Assembly: GCA_031404155.1 (NCBI GenBank)
Contig: JANNGZ010000028.1
Location: 1-19,642 of the forward strand
Source: JANNGZ01 sp031404155
GTDB lineage: Bacteria; Pseudomonadota; Gammaproteobacteria; Burkholderiales; Burkholderiaceae_C
Length of the DNA stretch: 19,642 nucleotides
Direction of reading: 5' to 3'
Part shown: in pieces, positions 7,232 to 16,350 of the stretch
Position numbering within the stretch: position 1 is the first letter of the stretch
Layout: each line of letters opens with the position of its first letter
Translations under genes and position numbers: made by a program
Notes under the pieces: generated by a model
The model's input: the letters and a program-made list of their open reading frames with translations, nothing else
Told to the model about the DNA's origin: nothing
Databases searched by the model: none

Positions 7232-7675
7232 TTAGCGATAGACCAGCACCGGAATCTCGGAATGCGAGAGCACCTTCTGCGTCTCGCCCCCGATCAGCAG
7301 ACCCGATCGGCCCTGGCGGTCATGCGACGCCATGTAGATCAGGTCGCAGCCCTCCTTCTTGGCGACGGCGAGCATCGCGTCGGCTGGAAAGTCGTCGGTC
7401 ACGTGAATGCACTTGCAAGGAACCCCCGCCGCGTTGGCGGTCGACGCGACGACGTCGAGGATTTGTTGCGCCGACTTCTCGATCAGCGCGGCATGTTGTT
7501 CGGGCGTCATGTAGCCGACCGGAATCAAGCCCCGGTAGACCAGCGGCGTCGCCGCCGGTGCCGCGAAAAAGCCGGTGACTTTGGCGCCGACCGACTTGGC
7601 CAGCGCGACGCCGCTCGCAATCGCGGCGCGCGAGTCGGGCGAGCCGTCGGTCGGAATCAGAATGTTCCGGTACAT
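7232..7675 (-). CDS. Universal stress protein, UspA family
   Basis: A 147-residue single-domain Usp. It opens with the beta-strand MYRNILIPTDGS and ends with the nucleotide-binding loop region MASHDRQGRSGLLIGGETQKVLSHS followed by IPVLVYR, fitting the G-2x-G-9x-G-S/T pattern of ATP-binding Usps (GRSGLLIGGETQ variant). The AAGGAG-type ribosome binding site (GACAAGGAGACGCC before ATG) is good. It lies 30 bases downstream of the permease gene on the same strand, making it the last gene of a three-gene unit that also has a Usp domain fused to TerC. It probably helps the cell under stress or energy limitation; the specific ligand or partner is unknown. Confidence 0.92.
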   Translation of the reverse strand: MYRNILIPTDGSPDSRAAIASGVALAKSVGAKVTGFFAAPAATPLVYRGLIPVGYMTPEQHAALIEKSAQQILDVVASTANAAGVPCKCIHVTDDFPADAMLAVAKKEGCDLIYMASHDRQGRSGLLIGGETQKVLSHSEIPVLVYR

Positions 7676-7705
7676 GGCGTCTCCTTGTCGTCCACTGCCC
7701 GCACG

Positions 7706-9019
7706 TCAGCGCGAGTACGGCAAAACCCAGATCAACATGCCGAGCACGTAACACACCGAGGCGCAGACCAGCGTGAACGGCACGCTCCATGCAAGGAACT
7801 CCCGCAGAGAGACTTTACGCCCCTCCTCTTTCTCGCCGAGCGTCAAGGCCACATAGAGCGCCGGTGCGCCGGCGACGGTCAGGTTGCTGCCCAAGGTCCC
7901 CGACCACAGCAGCATCCACCACAGCGGCCAAGGCTCGATCCCGCCAGCGGCCATGTCTTTGATCGTGTGCAGGAAGGTCAGGATATAGGCATCGTGCTCG
8001 ACGATGCCGACGATCGGCACGGTGACCCAGTACAGCAAAGTCGCGCCGAGCGCATAGTTGTCGACGAAGATCGGCCGCAACGCGCCGGCCAGCTTGTCCA
8101 GAATGTGGCTCTTCTCAAGCCCGCCGACCAGCGCGAACAGAGCGATATAGAAAAAGATCGCGCGCCAGTCGAGCTCTTGCAGGCACTCCTCGAAGCTCGA
8201 CGCCTTCACTCGATCGCCGAGCAGTGCAAGCACCAGGACCAGCGAAATCGCGCCCGTCATCGCGATGAAGCCGAGTTGCACGCCGATGTATTCGCGCATC
8301 GACATCGCCACCACGGTGCCGAGGAACCAAGCCACGACAACCGTCGCGAACAGGGGGTTCTCGATCTTCGCTTCGACGCCCAGGCTGGCGAGGTCGGTAA
8401 CCCGCTTGTAGCCGCGAAAGCCGTAGTACCACATCGCGCCGAGCGTGATCAGAAAGGTCAGCATCAGGATCGGAAACGACGACGGCCGGCCCTGGTGCCA
8501 GATGAAGTCGAAGAATTCGGCGCCGGCGACGCTGTGCAGCATCTGCGGCGGCAGGTCGCCGATGATCAGCGCGGTGCCCATGAAGTTCGCGCCGAAGCCG
8601 ATCATCAGGATGACCGGGACGACCGGCAGCTTGAGCGCACGCGCGAGCGGCAGCGCCACCGGCGCCATCATCAGGATCGTCACGACGTTGTCGACGAACA
8701 TCGAAATCGAACCCGCCAGGAAGGTCAGGATCACGACGAGCAAGCCGGGCCTGCCACCGGAAAGCTTCAGCGCCTGGATTGAAAGCCAGCTCGGCACGCC
8801 GGTCTTGCCAAAGTAGCTGGCGATGATCCAGATGCCGACCAGGATCGCCATCACGTTCCAGTCGACATACTTGAAGGCCTCGGCCTCGGTCATGATGCCG
8901 AGCCAGCACATGGCAGCAACCCCAAGCAGCGCAGCGAGCGTGCTGTCGACGACATTCGTGATGACGGCCAGGATCGTCAACGCGAACACGACCAGCGTCA
9001 GCCATTGCATTGGTTCCAT
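7706..9019 (-). CDS. SLC13/ArsB-NhaD superfamily permease (probable Na+/H+ antiporter or anion transporter)
   Basis: A 437-residue integral membrane protein with about 11-12 hydrophobic segments. It shows the ion-transporter-superfamily layout: two inverted halves, each with a re-entrant motif. The first half has FVDNVVTILMMAPVALPLA followed by GFGANFMGTALIIGDLP; the second has VEHDAYIL and SGTLGSNLTVAGAPALYVA. The paired motifs with Asn/Gly/Thr near DLPPQM resemble NhaD and ArsB-like permeases more than dicarboxylate carriers, but the substrate cannot be fixed from sequence alone. The start ATG at 9019 has GAGGA 7-8 bases upstream. It sits between the TerC-UspA fusion (79-base gap) and a uspA gene (30-base gap) on one strand, so an ion-stress role is likely. 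Confidence 0.82.
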   Translation of the reverse strand: MEPMQWLTLVVFALTILAVITNVVDSTLAALLGVAAMCWLGIMTEAEAFKYVDWNVMAILVGIWIIASYFGKTGVPSWLSIQALKLSGGRPGLLVVILTFLAGSISMFVDNVVTILMMAPVALPLARALKLPVVPVILMIGFGANFMGTALIIGDLPPQMLHSVAGAEFFDFIWHQGRPSSFPILMLTFLITLGAMWYYGFRGYKRVTDLASLGVEAKIENPLFATVVVAWFLGTVVAMSMREYIGVQLGFIAMTGAISLVLVLALLGDRVKASSFEECLQELDWRAIFFYIALFALVGGLEKSHILDKLAGALRPIFVDNYALGATLLYWVTVPIVGIVEHDAYILTFLHTIKDMAAGGIEPWPLWWMLLWSGTLGSNLTVAGAPALYVALTLGEKEEGRKVSLREFLAWSVPFTLVCASVCYVLGMLIWVLPYSR

Positions 9020-9098
9020 GCGGTGTCCTCGTGGCGGCGAATCTGCTCAGCGCCGTTGAGCATGTGCAGCGCGCGAAGGGGCGCGGCGAGTGGGAGCA

Positions 9099-10292
9099 TC
9101 ACTTGACCAGCAGCACCGGCACCCCGGCGCGCTCGATCGTGCTGTGTGCGACCGACCCGAGCAAGGCCGCGGTGTGCGTACCGAGTCCGCGAGTGCCCAT
9201 CACGATCAGGTCACACGCCAATGCGCGTGCGGTTTCGGCGATCGTCGGCCCCGGCGGTCCGACGCGTCGATGTTCGTGAAACGCCTGGTTGGCGGACTGG
9301 AGTTGCGTGCGCGCCGCGGCGAGCGCCGCTTCGCTGCGCTCGTCGTAGTACTCCTGCAGCGACTGCTTGGCGACGAAGGCAGAAACGTCGCCGGTGACCG
9401 GCCGCTGGACGTTCAGCAGGTGCACGTCGATCGCTTGCGGTTCGCGCAAATCGCGGCGCATCGCGAGCAGGTGCGACACGGCCTGCGCCGATCCCTCGGA
9501 ACCGTCGACCGCCAGCAGAATCCGCCGCAGGCCTTGCGCGGATGCGGCCGCGGCTGGAACAGGCGCCGGAACAGCAGCCGCGGCCTGGCGCGCCGCGATC
9601 CACTTGCCGAGCAACAACACGAGCAGGGCGCCCGCGATGCCGGCGCCGTAGCGAACAAAGTCGGTCGCAACGATCTTCGGCACTTGCGGCAACACGTCCG
9701 CGCGCACCAGCACCGGGTCGGTAACCACCATCGTTCCGGCGATCCAGCCGAGCAGCATGCCGCCCACCGTGATGATGGCTGGGTAGCGGTCCATCAGCTT
9801 GATCACCAATTGGCTGCCCCACACGATGATCGGGATGCTGACCAGCACGCCGAAGACGACGAGCGCCATGCCATGGTCGCTGCCCGAGGACTCGGCCGCC
9901 CCGGCGATCGCAATCACGTTGTCCACGCTCATCACGAAGTCGGCCACGATCACCGTCTTCACCGCGCCCCACAAGCGGTCGCTGCCTTCGATGTTGGCGT
10001 GCCCTTCGCCGTGTTCGGGCAGTAGCAGCTTGACGCCGATCCACAGCAGCAGCAGCGCGCCGGCGACTTTGAGGAACGGAATCGCGAGCAACTGCAGCGC
10101 GAAGAAGATCAGCACGATGCGCAGCACAATCGCGCCGGCGGTGCCCCAGAGAATGCCTTGGGCGCGTTGCGCAGGTGGCAGCTTGCGGCAGGCGAGCGCG
10201 ATCACGACTGCGTTGTCGCCACCGAGCAGGATGTCGATCAGGATGATCTGACCGACGGCGACCCAGAACTCCGGGGTCATGAACATATCCAT
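9099..10292 (-). CDS. TerC-family membrane protein with C-terminal UspA domain (fusion)
   Basis: A 397-residue protein. Residues 1-235 form a TerC/YjbE-type membrane domain with about seven hydrophobic segments and the conserved acidic motifs IDILLGGDN (19-27) and VADFVMSVDN (116-125), thought to bind metal in TerC/Alx Mn2+ exporters. An Ala/Pro linker (about 233-253) joins a cytoplasmic Usp domain (256-397), which starts RRILLAVDGSEGS and ends MGTRGLGTHTAALLGSVAHS and VPVLLVK, an intact ATP-binding loop. Most TerC proteins have no partner domain or a CBS pair, so this is unusual. The likely role is metal (Mn2+) or ion efflux modulated by a nucleotide-sensing domain; that coupling is inference. 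It is the first gene of a unit with a permease and a free Usp. A TTG at 10304 could extend the frame, but GGAG lies correctly before the ATG at 10292. The domain join is continuous in one frame. Confidence 0.9.
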   Translation of the reverse strand: MDMFMTPEFWVAVGQIILIDILLGGDNAVVIALACRKLPPAQRAQGILWGTAGAIVLRIVLIFFALQLLAIPFLKVAGALLLLWIGVKLLLPEHGEGHANIEGSDRLWGAVKTVIVADFVMSVDNVIAIAGAAESSGSDHGMALVVFGVLVSIPIIVWGSQLVIKLMDRYPAIITVGGMLLGWIAGTMVVTDPVLVRADVLPQVPKIVATDFVRYGAGIAGALLVLLLGKWIAARQAAAAVPAPVPAAAASAQGLRRILLAVDGSEGSAQAVSHLLAMRRDLREPQAIDVHLLNVQRPVTGDVSAFVAKQSLQEYYDERSEAALAAARTQLQSANQAFHEHRRVGPPGPTIAETARALACDLIVMGTRGLGTHTAALLGSVAHSTIERAGVPVLLVK

Positions 10293-10425
10293 CGCGGGCT
10301 CCAATGCTGTCTGCGCGCAGTTTAGGAAGGCGCGGCCTCGGCGCGATTCGTGGAACTACAGATACGGGTAAGCACCACCGGCGCGCGACGCGACCGCCAC
10401 CGGCGGTGCCCCTCGGGAAACGCCG

Positions 10426-11332
10426 TCAAAGCAGGTTCTTCAGCAGCCGCCCCATCTCCGAAGGATTGCGCGTCACCGTGAAGCCGCAGGCTTCCATGAT
10501 TTCGAGCTTGGCCTCGGCGGTGTCGGCGCCGCCGCTGATCAGCGCGCCGGCATGGCCCATGCGTTTGCCCGCCGGCGCGGTGACGCCCGCGATGAAACCG
10601 ACGATCGGCTTACCCATGTTCGCCTTGCACCAGCGCGCCGCGTCGGCTTCGTCCGGGCCGCCGATTTCGCCGATCATGATCACCGCATCGGTGTCCGGGT
10701 CGTCGTTGAACAGCTGCATCACGTCAATATGCTTCAGGCCGTTGATCGGGTCGCCGCCGATGCCCACCGCGCTGCTTTGGCCCAGGCCCAACTCGGTGAG
10801 TTGCGCCACCGCTTCGTAGGTCAGCGTGCCGGAGCGTGACACCACCCCCACGCTCGCACCCTTCTGCCCCTTGCGGTGGATATGCCCCGGCATGATGCCG
10901 ATCTTGATTTCGTCGGGCGTGATCAACCCTGGGCAGTTGGGCCCGAGCAGCAGGGTCTTCTTGCCACCCGCGGCTTCCTTCAGCTTCATCTTGTTGCGCA
11001 CCTCGAGCATGTCGCGCACCGGGATGCCTTCGGTGATGCAGATCGCCAGGTCGAGTTCGGCCTCCACCGCTTCCCAGATCGCGGCGGCCGCGCCCGCGGG
11101 GTGGCACATAGATCACGCTCACCGTGGCCCCGGTGTTTTGCGCGGCGTCCTTGACGCTGGCGAAAATCGGGATGCCCTCGAAGTTCTCGCCGGCCTTCTT
11201 CGGGTTCACCCCGGCGACAAAACAGTTCTTGCCGTTGGCGTAGTCGCGGCACATGCGGGTGTGGAACTGCCCGGTCTTGCCGGTGATGCCTTGGGTGATG
11301 ACCTTGGTGGTCTTGTCTATGAGGATGCTCAT
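10426..11332 (-). pseudogene. sucD: sucD, succinyl-CoA synthetase alpha subunit, with apparent +1 frameshift
   Basis: The alpha subunit carries the CoA-binding Rossmann domain and the phosphohistidine loop of the TCA-cycle enzyme that makes succinate and ATP from succinyl-CoA. Residues 1-78 (MSILIDKTTKVITQGITGKT to SVIYVPP) are in one frame; the remaining 223 (AGAAAAIWEAVEAELDLAIC onwards, with GHAGALISGG holding the active His) are in another. The break falls at a run of four identical bases (G 11098-11101 on the plus strand, C in the gene). Three would restore SVIYVPPAGAAAAIW, a normal family sequence, and a 301-residue protein. Everything else is perfectly conserved, so a sequencing or assembly indel is more likely than real loss of a core enzyme. 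It is 18 bases behind sucC with a good AGGA ribosome binding site. Confidence 0.9.
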
Positions 11333-11350
11333 GCGGTTTCCTGCGGGTGC

Positions 11351-12514
<1,164 letters not shown>

Positions 12515-12547
12515 CGATCGATCTTTCGCTTGAGGGGTTCGGTGCCT

Positions 12548-13159
12548 TCAGGTGCTGGGCGCGCTGGCCGGTTCATTGTCGTTGCCCAACTTGGCGCCTG
12601 GCTGATGGACCCAGCGCGGATAGTAGGTGCGAACCACCTCGCCGTCGCTGCGCAACGCATGGCAGCGGTCGATCTGGAACGGACGTTGCGCGTCCGGTGC
12701 CGAGCCGCGGGTGTCCAGCACCTCGCCGGCAAAGGCTTGGATCACCGCGGTGGGCAACACCTGCGCGAGTTCGCTGATATGGGTGCAGCCGAGCACGCCG
12801 CCCAGGCGTTCCCGCAATGCGGCGCGAAAGCCGCGCATCAGGTTCAGGCCCTTGAGCCGCCCATAGGCATCGCCTGGTTCGGCGCCGTGTCTTTCGCAGA
12901 ACCCGGTGTAGGGCATCCACCGCGTTTCGGAGCCGGCGTCGACGATGGTCAGCGACTGGTCGACCACCACGCGCAACAGCATCTCGTGTATCGGCGTTCC
13001 GGCGGGCCTCGTACCGCTCACCATCGTCACGTCGCGGGTCTTGGTGTCGGTGAGGGTGGCGTCGACTTGCCACAAGCCGCCGCCGCAGGCGTAAACCTGG
13101 ACGTCGATGGCGCGGCGGTGTTTGAGCTGGCGCGTGGGGTCGGCGGCGGGAAGTGCCAT
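12548..13159 (-). CDS. DUF2889 family protein
   Basis: About 203 residues, no signal peptide or membrane segment. It matches my recollection of DUF2889: RQLKHRRAIDVQVYA near the start, LWQVDATLTDTKTRDVT, GTPIHEMLLRVVVDQSLTI, then GLNLMRGFRAALRERLGG followed by the conserved CTHISELAQVLPTAVIQAF, and a final FQIDRCHALRSDGEVVRTYYP. Conserved His and Cys residues (CTH, CHA) suggest metal or cofactor binding, but no function is known to me. It commonly neighbours succinyl-CoA synthetase or recX genes in Burkholderiales (from memory). I chose the ATG at 13159 because the conserved domain begins there (MALPAADP); ATGs at 13255 and 13267 and an open frame back to a TTG at 13540 would add a non-conserved, repeat-rich extension. 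No start has a good ribosome binding site. Confidence 0.82.
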   Translation of the reverse strand: MALPAADPTRQLKHRRAIDVQVYACGGGLWQVDATLTDTKTRDVTMVSGTRPAGTPIHEMLLRVVVDQSLTIVDAGSETRWMPYTGFCERHGAEPGDAYGRLKGLNLMRGFRAALRERLGGVLGCTHISELAQVLPTAVIQAFAGEVLDTRGSAPDAQRPFQIDRCHALRSDGEVVRTYYPRWVHQPGAKLGNDNEPASAPST

Positions 13160-13353
13160 GGGGCTTGGGGCTTGGGCGTGTGCGCCGGCATCGGAGCCGA
13201 ACGCTCTTGGCGCAGCGGAGGGCCTGGTGACATCGAACGGCGCGAAATGTAGCATCCTGCGGCGCATCAACCCTGCTGGAGACGCTGCATCGCGGCTCGC
13301 GCGAAGGCGCCCGCGCGCGGTCGTGCGCTGACGTGCCGGCCCGCGCTTGCCTA

Positions 13354-13412
13354 TGCGCTGGCTATGCGCTGGCTGTTGCGCTGGCTGTTGCGCTGGCTGT
13401 TGCGCTGGCTTA
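13354..13412. repeat. Tandem repeat array A, 12-base unit TGCGCTGGCTGT
   Basis: Five near-identical units: an 11-base copy at 13354-13364, then 12-base copies at 13365-13376, 13377-13388, 13389-13400 and 13401-13412, the last ending TTA. A degenerate sixth copy (TGCGCCTGCCTA) follows. Read on the minus strand in the DUF2889 frame it gives KPAQQPAQQPAQQPAHS. Confidence 0.85.
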
Positions 13413-13452
13413 TGCGCCTGCCTACGAGAGAGCATGTTCGCTCGCCCGCGCG

Positions 13453-13512
13453 ACGGCTTCTGCAACGGCTTATGCAACGGCTTATGCAACAGCTTCTGCA
13501 ACGGCTTATGCA
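13453..13512. repeat. Tandem repeat array B, 12-base unit ACGGCTTATGCA
   Basis: Five exact-length units in 13453-13512. Copies vary only at two positions (TTATGCA or TTCTGCA; ACGG or ACAG). It lies 40 bases from array A and shares its period and a GCTTATGC core. On the minus strand it reads LHKPLQKLLHKPLHKPLQKP in the frame of the downstream DUF2889 gene; on the plus strand it reads ATAYATAS. Confidence 0.88.
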
Positions 13513-13613
13513 ACGACGTAGCGGGTTTGGCTTCTCGCAAGCGCGAGTGCCTCGCACGGCGGTTTCACGAGGCCGGAACCGTCCCCTTGCGTCGGGCAAC
13601 CCGGGCCGGCGTT

Positions 13614-14231
13614 TCAGCCGTCGCCACCCGCGCCGCGGACCACACGCCGGATCACATGCGGTGAAAAGCCGCGGGCGCTCAGGAAGCGCGCCTGGCGAGC
13701 CCGCTCGGAGGGGTCGCTGGTCGCCTCGTGGAATTTTCGCAGCCAGACCGCCTGCGCCCGCGCCAGCTCGCTGTCCGCCAGCCGTTGCGCCGTCTCAGGG
13801 TCCAGGCGCTCGCCGTGTTGCGCCAGCTCGCTGCGGATGCGCTGGTTGCCAAAACGCGAGGAGCGCACGTGCACCCGCGACTCGATGAACCGAGCCGACG
13901 AGAGCAGCTGACGCGCTTGCAACTCGTCGAGCAGGTCATCGACCAGTGCAGCGGCATCCGGCGGTTCGCTCGCCGGTCGCTCGCTGGCCGATGCACCTGC
14001 CGAGATGTCTTGTCCCGGGCCATCGCTCTGGCCGGCAGGCCCGCCCCGGTTGGAGTCGAAGCCGTCATCGGCCTCGGACAGTGGCTGGCGAGCCTCATCG
14101 CGCGCCTGGCGGCGCGCCTGCTCCGCGATCCACGCCAGCAGCTTGCGCCGCAGTTCAACGCGGCTGTGCTCGCGGTGCGCCAGCCAGGCCATCGCGCGCG
14201 ACTTCAGTGACGGTGGCGCGCCGGTTCTCAT
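13614..14231 (-). CDS. recX: Recombination regulator RecX, with long inserted linker
   Basis: A 205-residue protein that binds RecA filaments and limits their growth. The family is all-helical with three tandem repeats. Repeat 1 is visible (SLKSRAMAWLAHREHSRVELRRKLL, about 8-32), repeat 2 at 95-135 (VDDLLDELQARQLLSSARF, then RVHVRSSRFGNQRIRSEL), and repeat 3 at about 140-200 (ARQARFLSARGFSPHVIRRVV). Between repeats 1 and 2 there is an acidic Ser/Gly/Asp-rich segment (about 45-93) absent from typical 150-residue RecX, where the first helix leads straight on. It is 41 bases downstream of recA on the same strand, the usual recA-recX arrangement, so it should be induced with recA. The ATG at 14231 fits the family start; the ribosome binding site is poor, which suits the usual low recX level. 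Confidence 0.93.
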   Translation of the reverse strand: MRTGAPPSLKSRAMAWLAHREHSRVELRRKLLAWIAEQARRQARDEARQPLSEADDGFDSNRGGPAGQSDGPGQDISAGASASERPASEPPDAAALVDDLLDELQARQLLSSARFIESRVHVRSSRFGNQRIRSELAQHGERLDPETAQRLADSELARAQAVWLRKFHEATSDPSERARQARFLSARGFSPHVIRRVVRGAGGDG

Positions 14232-14272
14232 CGCTGCCGCCCCGGGGACCGGCGGTGTGTTGTGCGCGCTGC

Positions 14273-15307
<1,035 letters not shown>

Positions 15308-15343
15308 GAGGTTCTCCGGTTCGGGTTCTGGGTCGTTCGATGT

Positions 15344-15358
15344 CCGGCATTATGCCGG
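15344..15358 (-). other. Small palindrome in the recA leader
   Basis: Seven-base arms CCGGCAT and ATGCCGG flank a single base between the promoter and the recA start. It could form a short hairpin near the 5' end of the mRNA. No known factor is recognised for it. Confidence 0.35.
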
Positions 15359-15362
15359 TTGG

Positions 15363-15378
15363 CTGGATATTCGTACAG
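15363..15378 (-). promoter_or_regulatory. LexA (SOS) box of recA
   Basis: The minus strand reads CTGTACGAATATCCAG. This fits CTG-N10-CAG and the CTGTATN4ATNCAG-like core of E. coli and betaproteobacterial SOS boxes. It covers the -10 region, the classical position for repression. It also lies upstream of the divergent response-regulator gene. Confidence 0.88.
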
Positions 15379-15395
15379 TAGTTGCTCCGCGTCAA
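15367..15395 (-). promoter_or_regulatory. Sigma-70 promoter of recA
   Basis: On the minus strand a -35 TTGACG (15390-15395) and a -10-like GAATAT (15367-15372) are separated by 17 bases. The -35 has five of six consensus bases; the -10 is weaker and lies inside the LexA box, as expected for a repressed SOS promoter. Confidence 0.65.
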
Positions 15396-15498
15396 CGCGG
15401 GCAAGCACCGATCCCTAGAATCGTCGAGAACTCAATGCCCGCCCGACGCCGGGCGATGCCGCGAAGGCACGCTCCGGGGCCTTGAAGGAGACCACTGC

Positions 15499-16170
<672 letters not shown>

Positions 16171-16350
16171 CGGGCGCGCAGTCCGCTGCGCTCGCGCCCG
16201 GCGCAAGCCGCGTCTGGCTCTCGTGATGTCCAGGCCGGCGCTGGCCCCGGGCGCGCGACCTGCGATTGCTGATCCCCCGCCACGCCGCCGCGTGCCGCGC
16301 CATGCGACGATCAGCACGCACCCCCGCATTCGCGGCCGACCCCCAACCCC

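Larger units (their letters stand above)
13160..13613. other. Gene-poor spacer between recX and DUF2889 with two 12-base repeat arrays
   Basis: A 454-base stretch with no recognisable gene. It holds two tandem-repeat arrays (entries below) and small inverted repeats downstream of recX (CTCGC at 13534-13538 with GCGAG in 13541-13547; GCCTCG 13549-13554 with CGAGGC 13568-13573), none with a U-tract. Composition near 13354-13512 is visibly less GC-rich than the surroundings. The DUF2889 promoter and any recX transcription end should lie here, but I cannot place them. Confidence 0.6.

Noticed and set aside
9099..10304. TTG start at 10304 for the TerC-Usp fusion
   Set aside because: The ATG at 10292 has GGAG at proper spacing and fits the family start; the TTG overlaps that ribosome binding site.
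10393..10407. Terminator after sucD (ACCGCC-ACC-GGCGGT hairpin)
   Set aside because: Six-base stem with no U-tract on the minus strand; short GC-rich palindromes are expected by chance here.
13354..13512. CRISPR array
   Set aside because: Units are 12 bases with no spacers, directly head to tail; not CRISPR.
13333..13521. Plus-strand 62-codon frame with ALAV and ATAY repeats
   Set aside because: Its composition is simply the translation of the 12-base arrays; no ribosome binding site or signal. The repeats are reported instead.
12548..13540. Full 330-codon frame as the DUF2889 protein
   Set aside because: The conserved family starts at about 13159; the upstream part is Arg/Pro-rich and built from repeats, with only a TTG start and no ribosome binding site. 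Kept as a possibility under the repeat finding.
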